Shown one piece after another: positions 8,602-17,695 of a stretch of DNA of 64,000 bases. The notes under the pieces are model-generated. The model ran no database searches and was not told where the DNA came from. It worked only from the letters and a program-made list of their open reading frames with translations. Positions within the stretch are counted from its first letter, which is position 1. The number at the start of each line of letters is the position of its first letter. The position numbers and the translations under genes were made by a program. The stretch comes from RHLJ01 sp963974345 (lineage in GTDB: Bacteria; Bacteroidota; Rhodothermia; Balneolales; Balneolaceae), in the NCBI GenBank assembly GCA_963974345.1, contig CAXBBW010000006.1:124001-188000 (forward strand). Reading direction: 5' to 3'.

Positions 8602-10347
8602 TTAAAAACTAACTCTAAATCCGACCGTTAGTTGAACTCCAGTATTACTAAAATAGTCACTGTATATCAGTTCTTGTTCTACATCCTCTCCATCATCATT
8701 ATAAGTAAAATCGTCTGTTAGATAGGTATATGTTACTCCTCCAACTATCCCAAAGTTCTGCTTAACTTGAATGGATAAATCCATTTTTAGCTTTAGCCCA
8801 AAATTTAAAATATATGGCTTGAATTCATCTATCACTTCTTTAGTGGCTTCATTTTCGGAGGCAAACATTCCATAATTGACAATAAATGCAGCTTGTGGCA
8901 TGATGCGAATATTTCCATTTACAGGATATGTATCTGCACCAAATAGTAATCCCCCTTGAAGCATGGTTGTATAAATATCTGTTGTACCAAATCCAGTGAG
9001 GTCAGCAAAAAACATCCCCACGTCTTCCTCATTAGTCACTGAAACATCTCCTGTTAGTCCAAAATACCCACCTACTGTATTTGGGATGCGATACAAAACA
9101 TCAACACCGCCAGAAGTATAGCTACCAAAACCTGCATATGGCTTAACTAATAAGCCAATATCATACGCTTCTACTAATACATCTCTTTGGTCTATTCGTA
9201 GACCATGTACTTGCACAAATGAACTAGGCTTAAATTGGGCAAGTACTTCCTTGCCTGTTTCTGGATCGATTTGAGTAACATTAGAGCGATTATCAACCAC
9301 TTCTTTAGCTCTTACAAAACCTCTTTTCTCAGTAACTACTTCCTCTTTTGCGTTAAGCCTTAACCTTACAACTTCGTATCGTCTTCCTTTTTGAACACCC
9401 TCTTTCATTCCTACCCTTGCTGTAATTGGCTTCCTTGATTCAACGTAGGTTCTTAACTGAAGGGAAGGAATATTAGTCACTGACATATCAAACGCATACT
9501 TAGCAACCGTAGAAAGTAATACAGGATCACTGAAACTACTTCCAGTCCTTATTCCTTTAACACCGGAACTGTTTGTTGAAAGAAGTTTAATTGGAACTTC
9601 AAACTCATAAAACGCTTCTTTTTTATTTGAGCAGTCTAAATCAGACTCAGAACAATAAAATCTATTTAAATCTTTGATCACATCCTCTGGTGTGTCATAA
9701 TCTAACTTAAACATAAAGGCGTAGGTATCTGCTAAGTATTGAGTTATAGTTTCATCTAACAGTGGAATTTGTTTTTCAAAAACTCGTGCTGGGGTAAGGG
9801 TTATTAAAATATAGGAGCGGGTTAAACTATTTAAGAATTCCGATCTTGAACTAGAAATTGCCCCTCTTTCTGAGGATATATCAACTTCTGCTTCTTTTAA
9901 TGTTTGGGAATATTGCCCCCTTTCATACAGTAGATCGTTAGACCAAATGAAGTCTTCACTTATTTGAAATTGATGCGTAATTATTTGTTGCGCAAAGTCA
10001 TTCTGTTTGAAATATTCTTTTAGTTTTTCTGCAACGTACTCTAAGTCGTATTGCGGGTTTGCAGTTGACCCACCGCTGGAGTATAGACTTTCTAAACTAA
10101 TCTCTTCTGACCCACTTAAGTTTATAACTCCTGAAAGATCAATAAACGCAGCGTTCGGAATTGTTGTAGATGAAACGTCGAACTCTTCAAAAAGGAGTCT
10201 TTCATTATCATCAACTACCAAATTAAATACCGAAAGTGATGGTCTAATTTGTTCATCTACTGCCTGAGCTATTAAATTTCCTGAACTAAAAAAAATGAAA
10301 GGAAGAACTATATAAAATGAGTTTAGTACATTTAATGTATATCGCAT
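8602..10347 (-). CDS. Exported protein with C-terminal outer-membrane barrel, first gene of five-gene operon
   Basis: 581 residues. Signal peptide to about residue 28 (SSGNLIAQ). The N-terminal 300 residues form a soluble alpha/beta region with one nearby cysteine pair (FYCSESDLDCSN). Next comes a GMKEGVQKGRRYEVVR segment resembling small beta modules of envelope assembly proteins. The last 180 residues have repeated amphipathic strands and end in Phe (LTVGFRVSF), typical of an 8-10-stranded barrel. It is followed by four exported genes at short spacing, suggesting an outer-membrane complex built around it. The 216 bp upstream (10348-10563) hold no element I can name beyond an AT-rich promoter-like stretch. 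Confidence 0.65.
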   Translation of the reverse strand: MRYTLNVLNSFYIVLPFIFFSSGNLIAQAVDEQIRPSLSVFNLVVDDNERLLFEEFDVSSTTIPNAAFIDLSGVINLSGSEEISLESLYSSGGSTANPQYDLEYVAEKLKEYFKQNDFAQQIITHQFQISEDFIWSNDLLYERGQYSQTLKEAEVDISSERGAISSSRSEFLNSLTRSYILITLTPARVFEKQIPLLDETITQYLADTYAFMFKLDYDTPEDVIKDLNRFYCSESDLDCSNKKEAFYEFEVPIKLLSTNSSGVKGIRTGSSFSDPVLLSTVAKYAFDMSVTNIPSLQLRTYVESRKPITARVGMKEGVQKGRRYEVVRLRLNAKEEVVTEKRGFVRAKEVVDNRSNVTQIDPETGKEVLAQFKPSSFVQVHGLRIDQRDVLVEAYDIGLLVKPYAGFGSYTSGGVDVLYRIPNTVGGYFGLTGDVSVTNEEDVGMFFADLTGFGTTDIYTTMLQGGLLFGADTYPVNGNIRIMPQAAFIVNYGMFASENEATKEVIDEFKPYILNFGLKLKMDLSIQVKQNFGIVGGVTYTYLTDDFTYNDDGEDVEQELIYSDYFSNTGVQLTVGFRVSF

Positions 10348-10563
10348 TAATGAGCTTATTGTGGATTAGTAGTTTTCCAAATCGTTAAAACAAGCTAAAG
10401 TTAAAACCCCGAATTTTTCGTTTTAATACTTTGCCTTTTAAGTAGAACTAGTTTCAATTATTATAAATAATAACTCTCTTAAATGAAAAGCTACTTTCAA
10501 ACTTGTTAATAATTACTTCTTTACTTAAACCCTGTATTATTTTTCAAGAGAACTCTACGTATA

Positions 10564-13500
10564 TCAATTCTTAATTGGCACACTTGGGTTTTCAAATTCC
10601 TGTAGAACATTTTCATATTCTCCGTTCCAAATAGCATTTAGCCTTTCAAGCTGAACATCTACTTTTGCTGCTAAATCTTCGAATACTCCATACTGCTGGT
10701 TTGTTGGCCTACCAAAACCCGTTGCTACCGTCCCTTTTAGTGCAGCAAGCTTGTTGTTTAATTTGATCTGGAAGTTGAGTACATCCTGAGTTGCCTCTGC
10801 TTTAGTTTGAACCAATTCATTCTCAATTTTTGATAACGCAGTTAACATTGCTTTTGCACTTTCCTGAAGTTCTGCATTTCCTTTAGCTTCTACCAACATT
10901 TCATTGATTTCTCCACGTACTTTTCGAATTCGATTGATAGATGCGTGGGTCGTATCTAGTTTTGCATTTATGGTTTGAACTAGCTCAAACTGGGCAACTA
11001 AATCTTCTTGAGTTATATCAACCAAACGAGGGTCTTTCTTTACTTCAAAATCCTGTTCACCAACCATCTCATCAGCTATGTACATACGCACTTTGTAAGT
11101 TCCTGGAATAGCATCTGGACCTGAAGTATTCCCTGCCCAAAGTATTTGTGTTCCTTCAATATTTGTGACTCCTGGATATTCTAAATCCCATGAAAACTTA
11201 TTCAATCCTTCTTTATCTGAAACCACCGACGAAGGACGTTGATCTTTTTCTTCAAAAAACAATGGGGATTCTTTTACTGGTCTGTCTCTATCATCCTTTT
11301 TACTTGAATACGTTTTAATCACGTTATCACGCATGTCTAAAAACTCAAGCTTTATTTCTTCACTTACATCATTGCCCAGCATATAATACACAACTGCTCC
11401 CGGGGTTGGGTTTTGTCCTGTTGTTCCGCTTGGATTGAAAGATCCGCCTCTGCCAAATAAATACGGATCTTCAGGATCAAATAAGTGGTGCTCTGCCTTA
11501 GTAATGTCTTCTGTAATTTGATGGAGAACTGGAAGGTCGTCAAATACCCAAAATGAGCGGCCTTGAGTAGCTATAATTAAATCCTGATCACGCTTTTGTA
11601 TAGCGATGTCTGTAATAGAAACTGGAGGTAAATTCATTTGAAAACTTTGCCAGTTTTTTCCCGCATCAAAAGAAACATAAAGCCCTGTTTCCGTTCCTGC
11701 AAAAAGAAGCCCTTCTTTATTTGGGTCTTCTCGAACTACCCTTGTGAAATCCATTTCAGGAATTCCATTTGTGATTTTTTCCCAACTTCGACCATAGTTT
11801 GAGGTCTTATAAATCATTGGCTGGAAGTCATTAAACTTGTATCTGGTCGCCGCGAAGTATGCTGTTCCGGCATTATGATGTGAGGCGTCAATGATACTTA
11901 TCATTGTTTCTGGTAATCCTTTCGGAGTAACATTTTCCCAGCTTTCGCCATTATTTCGACTTATGTGAATCAACCCATCGTCCGAGCCTGCCCAAATCAA
12001 ACCCTGCTCTATAGGAGATTCAACCAACGTAAAAATAGTATTGTAATACTCTACAGAAGTATCGTCTTTGGTAATTGGTCCGCCAGATTCGTCTTGCTTT
12101 GTAGTATCATTTCGAGTTAAATCAGGACTTATTTCTTCCCAACTCATTCCTTCATCAATAGAACGATGAACGTGCTGTGAAGTAGAGTAAAGTACATCCG
12201 GGTTATGAGGAGAAATCACAATCGGAAACGTCCACTGGAATCGATACTTCAAATCTTTTGCCCCGGCACCCATTGGGTTATCTGGCCAAACATCAATTCG
12301 ATCACTTAAATCAAGTTCTTTGTCATATTTATTCAAATATCCTCCATAACTGCCCCCATAAGTTACATTCGGATTTTCAGGGTCTGGTGCGATATATCCA
12401 CTTTCACCACCAGCAACTGGCCACCAATCTCTTTCTGTAATTCCGCTTCCACTTGTTCTGCTTTTAATTGCGAAAGTGCTATTATCTTGTTGTGCCCCAT
12501 AAATCATATATGGAAATTGATTATCGGTTGTTACTTGATAAATTTGAGCCGTTGCTGAGGTCATCATAGACGACCAACCTTGCCCACCATTAAATGTAAC
12601 TTGTCCGCCTCCATCATCGCCAATAATCATTCGCTGTGGATTGTTTGATGCTATCCATAAATCATGATGATCGCCATGCGGAGTTCTAATTCTACTAAAG
12701 GTTTTACCTCCATCAGATGATTTCCAAAAACCAACATTAAGAACATATACAACATCCTCGTTTCCCGTATCAGTTATTACTTTTGAATAATACCATGCTC
12801 TTTGCCTTAGATTTCGATCGGCACTAACTCGGCTCCATGTTTCACCAGCGTCATCCGATCGGAACAAACCTCCACCAGCTGCATTTTCAATAATTGCGAA
12901 TACTCGGTCTGAATTTACAGAAGAAACGGACACTCCAATTTTACCTATTAAACCTTTTGGTAGGCCTGGACTTTTCGTTATTTCTATCCACGTTTCTCCA
13001 CCATCTGTACTTTTGAAAAGCCCACTTCCATCTCCACCGCTACTCATTTCCCATGGATTCCGATATGCTTCCCAAAGTGATGCAAAAAGAATTCTAGCGT
13101 TATTTGGATCAACTGCTATATCAACTGCACCCGTTCGGTTATTTCTAAAGAGAACTTTATTCCACGTTTTGCCTCCATCAATCGTTTTAAAAACTCCTCG
13201 CTCTGAATTTCCTTCTTCGCCAAAAATCTGTCCCATTGCAGCAACCCAGGCTACATCAGGATTTGTGGGGTGAATTTCGATATCACCAATAAACTGACTT
13301 TGACCTAATCCAAGATATGTCCAAGTTTTTCCGGCATCAGTAGTGCGGTACATTCCATCACCAGCACTCATATTTCCACGAATGTCTGTTTCACCCATTC
13401 CCACATAAATTACATTTGGATCGGAGTCTGCAACATCAATAGCTCCAACTGAGCCTGTTTTAAAAAAATTATCCGAGATGTTGCTCCAAGAATTTCCCCC

Positions 13501-13755
13501 ATCGGTAGTTTTATAAACTCCGCCACCAGTAAACCCCGTATAATATGTATATGGTTGATCGTCATGCCCCACAACTGCAACCGAACGACCACCTCTAAAT
13601 GGTCCAATATTCCTGAAAGAAAGATCTTTTAAGTGTTTCTCGGTGTAGGTGGGATTTGCAGGTTCAGCGCCATGTCCAAAAATTTGCGCTTGAGAGTTTT
13701 TTGAGAAAGAGATGCTTAGTAATACCGCCAGACATCCGATGACCAATCGTTTCAT
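10564..13755 (-). CDS. Large secreted BNR/VPS10-like beta-propeller protein
   Basis: 1063 residues. Signal peptide about 1-24 (SKNSQAQ). Residues about 45-750 carry many Asp-box (BNR) repeats such as TTDGGNSW, TTDAGKTW, STDGGETW and SDDAGETW, the pattern of sortilin/VPS10-type ten-bladed propellers. The C-terminal 300 residues include a beta-sandwich (FSWDLEYPG ... YKVRMYIADE) and a helical tail (about 935-1040). Members are often annotated as glycosyl hydrolases, but I see no catalytic residues and would not claim enzyme activity. It is a single gene, with no shared operon evident. There is no T9SS tail, so it is probably periplasmic or surface-exposed by another route. Confidence 0.8.
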   Translation of the reverse strand: MKRLVIGCLAVLLSISFSKNSQAQIFGHGAEPANPTYTEKHLKDLSFRNIGPFRGGRSVAVVGHDDQPYTYYTGFTGGGVYKTTDGGNSWSNISDNFFKTGSVGAIDVADSDPNVIYVGMGETDIRGNMSAGDGMYRTTDAGKTWTYLGLGQSQFIGDIEIHPTNPDVAWVAAMGQIFGEEGNSERGVFKTIDGGKTWNKVLFRNNRTGAVDIAVDPNNARILFASLWEAYRNPWEMSSGGDGSGLFKSTDGGETWIEITKSPGLPKGLIGKIGVSVSSVNSDRVFAIIENAAGGGLFRSDDAGETWSRVSADRNLRQRAWYYSKVITDTGNEDVVYVLNVGFWKSSDGGKTFSRIRTPHGDHHDLWIASNNPQRMIIGDDGGGQVTFNGGQGWSSMMTSATAQIYQVTTDNQFPYMIYGAQQDNSTFAIKSRTSGSGITERDWWPVAGGESGYIAPDPENPNVTYGGSYGGYLNKYDKELDLSDRIDVWPDNPMGAGAKDLKYRFQWTFPIVISPHNPDVLYSTSQHVHRSIDEGMSWEEISPDLTRNDTTKQDESGGPITKDDTSVEYYNTIFTLVESPIEQGLIWAGSDDGLIHISRNNGESWENVTPKGLPETMISIIDASHHNAGTAYFAATRYKFNDFQPMIYKTSNYGRSWEKITNGIPEMDFTRVVREDPNKEGLLFAGTETGLYVSFDAGKNWQSFQMNLPPVSITDIAIQKRDQDLIIATQGRSFWVFDDLPVLHQITEDITKAEHHLFDPEDPYLFGRGGSFNPSGTTGQNPTPGAVVYYMLGNDVSEEIKLEFLDMRDNVIKTYSSKKDDRDRPVKESPLFFEEKDQRPSSVVSDKEGLNKFSWDLEYPGVTNIEGTQILWAGNTSGPDAIPGTYKVRMYIADEMVGEQDFEVKKDPRLVDITQEDLVAQFELVQTINAKLDTTHASINRIRKVRGEINEMLVEAKGNAELQESAKAMLTALSKIENELVQTKAEATQDVLNFQIKLNNKLAALKGTVATGFGRPTNQQYGVFEDLAAKVDVQLERLNAIWNGEYENVLQEFENPSVPIKN

Positions 13756-13848
13756 AAAATCCTTATAGTTAGTTTGTAGCTTTTTTCTTGCTAAATGTAA
13801 CTAATCGAAAGGAAGAACGGGATAAAATTTTGTTTGGTTTAAATCTGG

Positions 13849-14667
13849 CTAATCAAAAACAAATCTAAAGGTAATTGTACCCCATTGAGCTTGCTGGGGA
13901 ACTCCACCTGGGAGACGAGAAAATCTCCATGTACGAAGAGTTTTCATGACTTCCGTTTCCAACTCAGGGTTCATTTTTCGCAGAGGGATAATTCTTCCAA
14001 CGGTTCCATTTGGGCGAACTTCAAACCGAACTGTAATTACCGCTTCTGTATTAGCATTATTACTTGGCAAAGGCTGAACCATTGGTGCCCGTTCGATGTC
14101 GCCTTCCCATTTCAATTCATAGGGAGATGTTTTCTCGTCATCAGTTCCAATTCCTTGATCTGAATTTACATCGCCTATAGCCCCATCCGGATCTCCACTT
14201 TCATCTGCACCTTCGTTTTGATCCTCTTTCTCAATAGCTTGAGGTGGAATTTCAATTTCTTCTTCTGGTTCCTGCTCCGCTACCTTTGTAGGATCTACAA
14301 CTTCAGTCTCAGGGGTTTCTACCACTTCGTCAACCACCTCTTCAATTTGATCGGGAAGATCGACTGGCTTAATATTTTCCTCAGCAGGAGTTTGTGGTTT
14401 TTCTTCTGGTTCAGGAGCTTCTTCTACTGGGTCTTCTGTTTCGATTTCTGATGGATTCTGGCGGGTCGCAACTTGTTCGTTTTGTACTTCGGAAAACTCA
14501 GTAAGTCGCCCAGTTTGAAATTCCCCAAATTCTACCTCAATAAAAGAAGGGCGAAGATTTCTCCCCATATCAATAGTATACCAAAGTGAAAATGCAAGAA
14601 GTAACACCGCTACAGAAATTGTAACCGTAGTCGCTCGTTGATCGTCTTTGTTGAATTGGGTTTTCAT
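13849..14667 (-). CDS. TonB-family energy transducer
   Basis: 272 residues. Single N-terminal TM (about 15-36), a long Glu/Pro-rich periplasmic linker (about 60-170), and a C-terminal TonB-like domain (about 200-272) with VRFEVRPNGTVGRI and LRTWRFSRLPGG followed by a final beta strand. Family role: carries proton-motive-force-driven conformational energy from an ExbB/ExbD motor to outer-membrane or cell-wall partners. It starts 1 nt after the exbD stop and closes the six-gene operon. Because this operon also encodes a SPOR protein, a TolA-like envelope-constriction role is possible as well as receptor energization. Confidence 0.85.
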   Translation of the reverse strand: MKTQFNKDDQRATTVTISVAVLLLAFSLWYTIDMGRNLRPSFIEVEFGEFQTGRLTEFSEVQNEQVATRQNPSEIETEDPVEEAPEPEEKPQTPAEENIKPVDLPDQIEEVVDEVVETPETEVVDPTKVAEQEPEEEIEIPPQAIEKEDQNEGADESGDPDGAIGDVNSDQGIGTDDEKTSPYELKWEGDIERAPMVQPLPSNNANTEAVITVRFEVRPNGTVGRIIPLRKMNPELETEVMKTLRTWRFSRLPGGVPQQAQWGTITFRFVFD

Positions 14668-14668
14668 A

Positions 14669-15085
14669 CTAGAGGGAGCCCTGTTCAGTAGCCATTACCA
14701 GTTTAAGATTTAATGCCTTTCCGATATTCAATACTCTTACAGCATCGTCTACAGTAGCATCTTTATCTGCTCTTAATACGATAGTACCTTCTGGTTTAGT
14801 ATTTCTTGCTTCACGAATTGCGCCGGCCAAAGAACCAACCGCTGTTAATTCTCCCTCCACATAAAATTGACCCTCTTTTGTGATTGCTACAGAAATATAT
14901 TGGTTATCAGCAACGGTTCCACTTTCTGCTTTTGGGATATTCACTTTAATTCCAAAATTGGTCACAAATGAAGAAGTAAGCAGGAAGAAAATCAATAGCA
15001 ATAACACAATGTCTGTTAATGACGACTGTGAAAACAGCGACATTGGTTCTAAACGTTTATCTCCTCTTCTAAAATCACGAGCCAT
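14669..15085 (-). CDS. exbD: ExbD/TolR-family motor subunit
   Basis: 138 residues. Short basic cytoplasmic N-terminus, one TM (about 23-42) carrying the conserved protonatable Asp25 (SSLTDIVLLLLIFFL), and a periplasmic domain of about 90 residues ending in VMATEQGSL. Family role: with ExbB it forms the proton channel that powers TonB or TolA. It starts 2 nt after the exbB stop and 1 nt precedes tonB, so translational coupling is likely. ExbD and TolR cannot be separated by sequence reading alone; the neighbouring TonB protein favours ExbD. Confidence 0.9.
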   Translation of the reverse strand: MARDFRRGDKRLEPMSLFSQSSLTDIVLLLLIFFLLTSSFVTNFGIKVNIPKAESGTVADNQYISVAITKEGQFYVEGELTAVGSLAGAIREARNTKPEGTIVLRADKDATVDDAVRVLNIGKALNLKLVMATEQGSL

Positions 15086-15087
15086 AA

Positions 15088-15795
15088 TTATGCCTGTTTT
15101 TTAGGTGCAGGAGATTGAAGAAGGTCTATAAAATCTGCCGAGGCATTTTCAAGTTCAAAAATAGAGCGGTTGATTTTACCCAATAAAAAATTATAGAAAC
15201 CGAAGGCTATTAAACCTACAATAAGACCGGCAGCGGTGGTAATTAATGCTTCCCAAATACCTCCTGCAAGAGCACTAGGATTCACATTCCCTTGAAGTGA
15301 TTGGATGTCCATAAAGGCCTCAATCATTCCAGTAACAGTTCCTGTAAAACCAATAAGAGGAGCGACACCGGCAATGGTAGCCAGCCAATTCATATGTTTT
15401 TCTAGAAAGAAAATTTCCTTTTTCCCAGCGTTATCAATCGCATCTTCAATGTCTCGGATTGGGCGACCTAGTCGTTTAATTCCAGCCTTAATAATTCTTG
15501 CAAGAGGTTTGTCGAAATCTTCACAGTACGCAATCGCGTCTGTTTGTTTTCCCGATTTTAACATTCCCTCAATAGAACCTAGAAAACGAGTTGTATCGGT
15601 AGTAGATCGCGATAGTGCACTCCATCGTTCTGCGATCACATATATCGAAATTAAAAATAGAACTAAGATTGGAATCATTAACACTCCGCCTTCTACCATC
15701 AAATCAAAAAAAGAAATTTGATCGGATTGTAATGCTAAGGAAAGTGAGTCTGCTACTGCAGAGGTATCTTGCAATAAAAAAAGAGCAATGTTCAT
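15088..15795 (-). CDS. exbB: ExbB/TolQ/MotA-family proton channel protein
   Basis: 235 residues. Three hydrophobic segments: about 33-55 (VLMIPILVLFLISIYVIAE), about 130-160 (ATIAGVAPLIGFTGTVTGM), and about 178-200 (ALITTAAGLIVGLIAFGFY). The latter two are the MotA/TolQ/ExbB signature. Family role: pentameric inner-membrane channel that couples proton flow to ExbD/TonB movement. The start is 8 nt after the HU-SPOR gene stop, and exbD follows by 2 nt. The short N-terminal tail before TM1 is predicted to be periplasmic. Confidence 0.92.
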   Translation of the reverse strand: MNIALFLLQDTSAVADSLSLALQSDQISFFDLMVEGGVLMIPILVLFLISIYVIAERWSALSRSTTDTTRFLGSIEGMLKSGKQTDAIAYCEDFDKPLARIIKAGIKRLGRPIRDIEDAIDNAGKKEIFFLEKHMNWLATIAGVAPLIGFTGTVTGMIEAFMDIQSLQGNVNPSALAGGIWEALITTAAGLIVGLIAFGFYNFLLGKINRSIFELENASADFIDLLQSPAPKKQA

Positions 15796-15803
15796 GTAGA
15801 TGT

Positions 15804-17492
15804 TTAGTTTGTAATTCTTTTTATAAAATAACTTTGTTTGAATTTGGAATCCATGCTTTCAGATGCAATTGCTGCATTAGTAAGACTTGCAAATTGCCCA
15901 ATACTCACCCTCCACAGGGTGCCATATTGCTCTGAAGCAATAGGCATTACTAATGTTCGATATCCTTCTGCAGTTAATTCTTGCTGTTTAGCAACTGCAT
16001 TTGATTGAACACTTAATGAGTAAAGTACAATTGTGTATCCATCATTCGCCGACTCATTAACAACTCCCATCATACCATATTTATTTTGATCTGCTGGAAC
16101 TGGTATTGCTGTTTTCGATGTTGGTACTTCAATTTCCGTTTCTTGTTCCAGAACGGGTGGTGTTGGTGTTTGAGCGGTTGAAACTTCTTCTTCCTGCTGG
16201 GTTACATCGGGTTGTTCTTCTGATATTTGCTCATCAACTGGTGGTGTAACCGGCGGAGGTGTTATTGATGTTACTGTAGTAGCAACTTGGGGGGTAATTC
16301 CTGGAATATTGATTATACTAAAATATCCTAATCCTAGGGTGGTACCTGTCACCAAAACAAGTCCTAAAACTATCCAAAGCCAAACAGGAGCTGGTTGAGC
16401 ATCTTTTTTCTTCTTTTCTGGTTTTTCTTTCTTTGGTTTAGGTTCTTCTTTTTTTGTTGGCTCGATACCTGAAGAAATATTGGTAATTACAGGAACAACA
16501 TCTTCTAATTCTTCTTCACTCTCTTCTGAAAGCTCTTCTTCAAGGTCTAAAAAAGGATCATCAAAATCATCCATATCTATTTCTTCTACAGAAGTCTTTA
16601 TTGGTTCTTCTTCCTCTGTTTCAGAAATTAGCTCATCTAAAGCTTCATCTAAGGTTTCTGTTTCTTCTATTAATTCTTCCTCCGAAGTATCTAACTCAGA
16701 TTCTTCTTCCAACTCGCCTGCTTCATCATCAGTCTCTTCTCCAAAAATATCGGTAAAATCGTCGTCTGTGATTCCCGCTTCAATTTCATCAGTAGACAAA
16801 GTTGTTACTTCATCCGACATTAAATTTGAAAGTTCTGCATCTAGCCCACCAACCGACTCTTCTGTTGATGATTCATCCTCCTCATCTTCTTCACCAAAAA
16901 TATCATCGAAAGGCGTTTCTTCTTCCTCTGGCTCGGTATAATCTTCTCCCATCAAGCTTGAAAGAAGTTTGTTTGCACCTTTGTCGCCTTCTTTATGGGC
17001 TTCAATTCCCCATTCTTCAGGACCGGGCTTAAATTCTTCTTCTTCAAGCTTTCTTGTTGCTTCAACACCAAAAATTAAATCTTCCTCAGCTTCTTCATCA
17101 TCTGAGCTACTTTCTTCAAAATCGTCAACCAATCCTTCAAAAGGGTTTCTCTTGGACACTGGGTCTGCATCCATTTCTTGTAAATCTGCAAATGGATCTT
17201 CATCTAGCTCAGACTCCTCCTCTTTAGCAACCTGATCTTCTTCTAATTCAATGGGCTCCATGCCCACATACTTAAAATTGATTTCAGTTTCTAACTCTTT
17301 AGAAGGTATAAATAACGTTCGATTGCCTATACTGCTAAATATTCCAAAGCCTTCTATTTCATATGCCTCACCATCAGCGAGCGCATGTTTAATTTCTTCA
17401 ACAAGTTCTGAAACCTGTTGCTCTGCCTTTTCAGGTTCAATTCCTGATGTGTCAACGAGAAGTTCTAAAAGTTGATTATGATCTATGTGCAT
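15804..17492 (-). CDS. HU-like domain, acidic linker, TM and SPOR domain protein
   Basis: 562 residues in clear blocks. Residues 1-75 resemble an HU/IHF-type fold (EIEGFGIFSSIG). About 85-345 is an extremely Glu/Asp-rich, probably disordered linker, then a Lys-rich stretch (about 350-372). TM about 373-397 (WLWIVLGLVLVTGTTLG) is followed by a Pro/Thr/Val linker and a C-terminal SPOR domain from about 480 (GYTIVLYSLSV ... LWRVSIGQFAS). The HU domain should be cytoplasmic and SPOR periplasmic. SPOR domains bind denuded septal glycan; the HU part may bind DNA or another HU-like protein, so it may link nucleoid and septum. It lies 2 nt after the short HU gene and 8 nt before exbB. HU-SPOR fusions are known in Bacteroidota, but this operon context is notable. 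Confidence 0.85.
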   Translation of the reverse strand: MHIDHNQLLELLVDTSGIEPEKAEQQVSELVEEIKHALADGEAYEIEGFGIFSSIGNRTLFIPSKELETEINFKYVGMEPIELEEDQVAKEEESELDEDPFADLQEMDADPVSKRNPFEGLVDDFEESSSDDEEAEEDLIFGVEATRKLEEEEFKPGPEEWGIEAHKEGDKGANKLLSSLMGEDYTEPEEEETPFDDIFGEEDEEDESSTEESVGGLDAELSNLMSDEVTTLSTDEIEAGITDDDFTDIFGEETDDEAGELEEESELDTSEEELIEETETLDEALDELISETEEEEPIKTSVEEIDMDDFDDPFLDLEEELSEESEEELEDVVPVITNISSGIEPTKKEEPKPKKEKPEKKKKDAQPAPVWLWIVLGLVLVTGTTLGLGYFSIINIPGITPQVATTVTSITPPPVTPPVDEQISEEQPDVTQQEEEVSTAQTPTPPVLEQETEIEVPTSKTAIPVPADQNKYGMMGVVNESANDGYTIVLYSLSVQSNAVAKQQELTAEGYRTLVMPIASEQYGTLWRVSIGQFASLTNAAIASESMDSKFKQSYFIKRITN

Positions 17493-17494
17493 GA

Positions 17495-17692
17495 TTACCC
17501 CTTTTGCTCAGCTATAAATTCAATAGTATCTCTGGGAGGTTTCATCACTGATCTACCATCAGCTTTTTTCTCTTGTTTTTGATTGTGATGAACTGCTTTA
17601 AAAGTACCCAACCCTGTTATTTCAACAGAGTTTTTCATGATAATTTGATCACGAATTACTATCCCAAAAGCCTTTAATAAATCTTTAGTCAT
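17495..17692 (-). CDS. Short HU/IHF-family DNA-binding protein
   Basis: 65 residues, against about 90 for classical HU. It keeps the helical start (KDLLKAFGIVIRDQI), the VEITGLGTFKAV strand-turn and a shortened arm, ending in KPPRDTIEFIAEQKG, which matches the HU C-terminal strand region. Family role: nucleoid-associated DNA bending, as a dimer. It starts 3 nt after the barrel gene stop and 2 nt before the HU-SPOR gene, so it probably pairs with or regulates it. The short arm suggests weaker or altered DNA binding. A protein-interaction role with the HU domain of the next gene is an alternative. Confidence 0.8.
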   Translation of the reverse strand: MTKDLLKAFGIVIRDQIIMKNSVEITGLGTFKAVHHNQKQEKKADGRSVMKPPRDTIEFIAEQKG

Positions 17693-17695
17693 AAT

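Noticed and set aside
16480..16941. Serine-rich plus-strand reading frame opposite the HU-SPOR gene
   Set aside because: It is the reverse of the Glu/Asp-rich linker, so its Ser codons are an artefact of acidic codons on the other strand.
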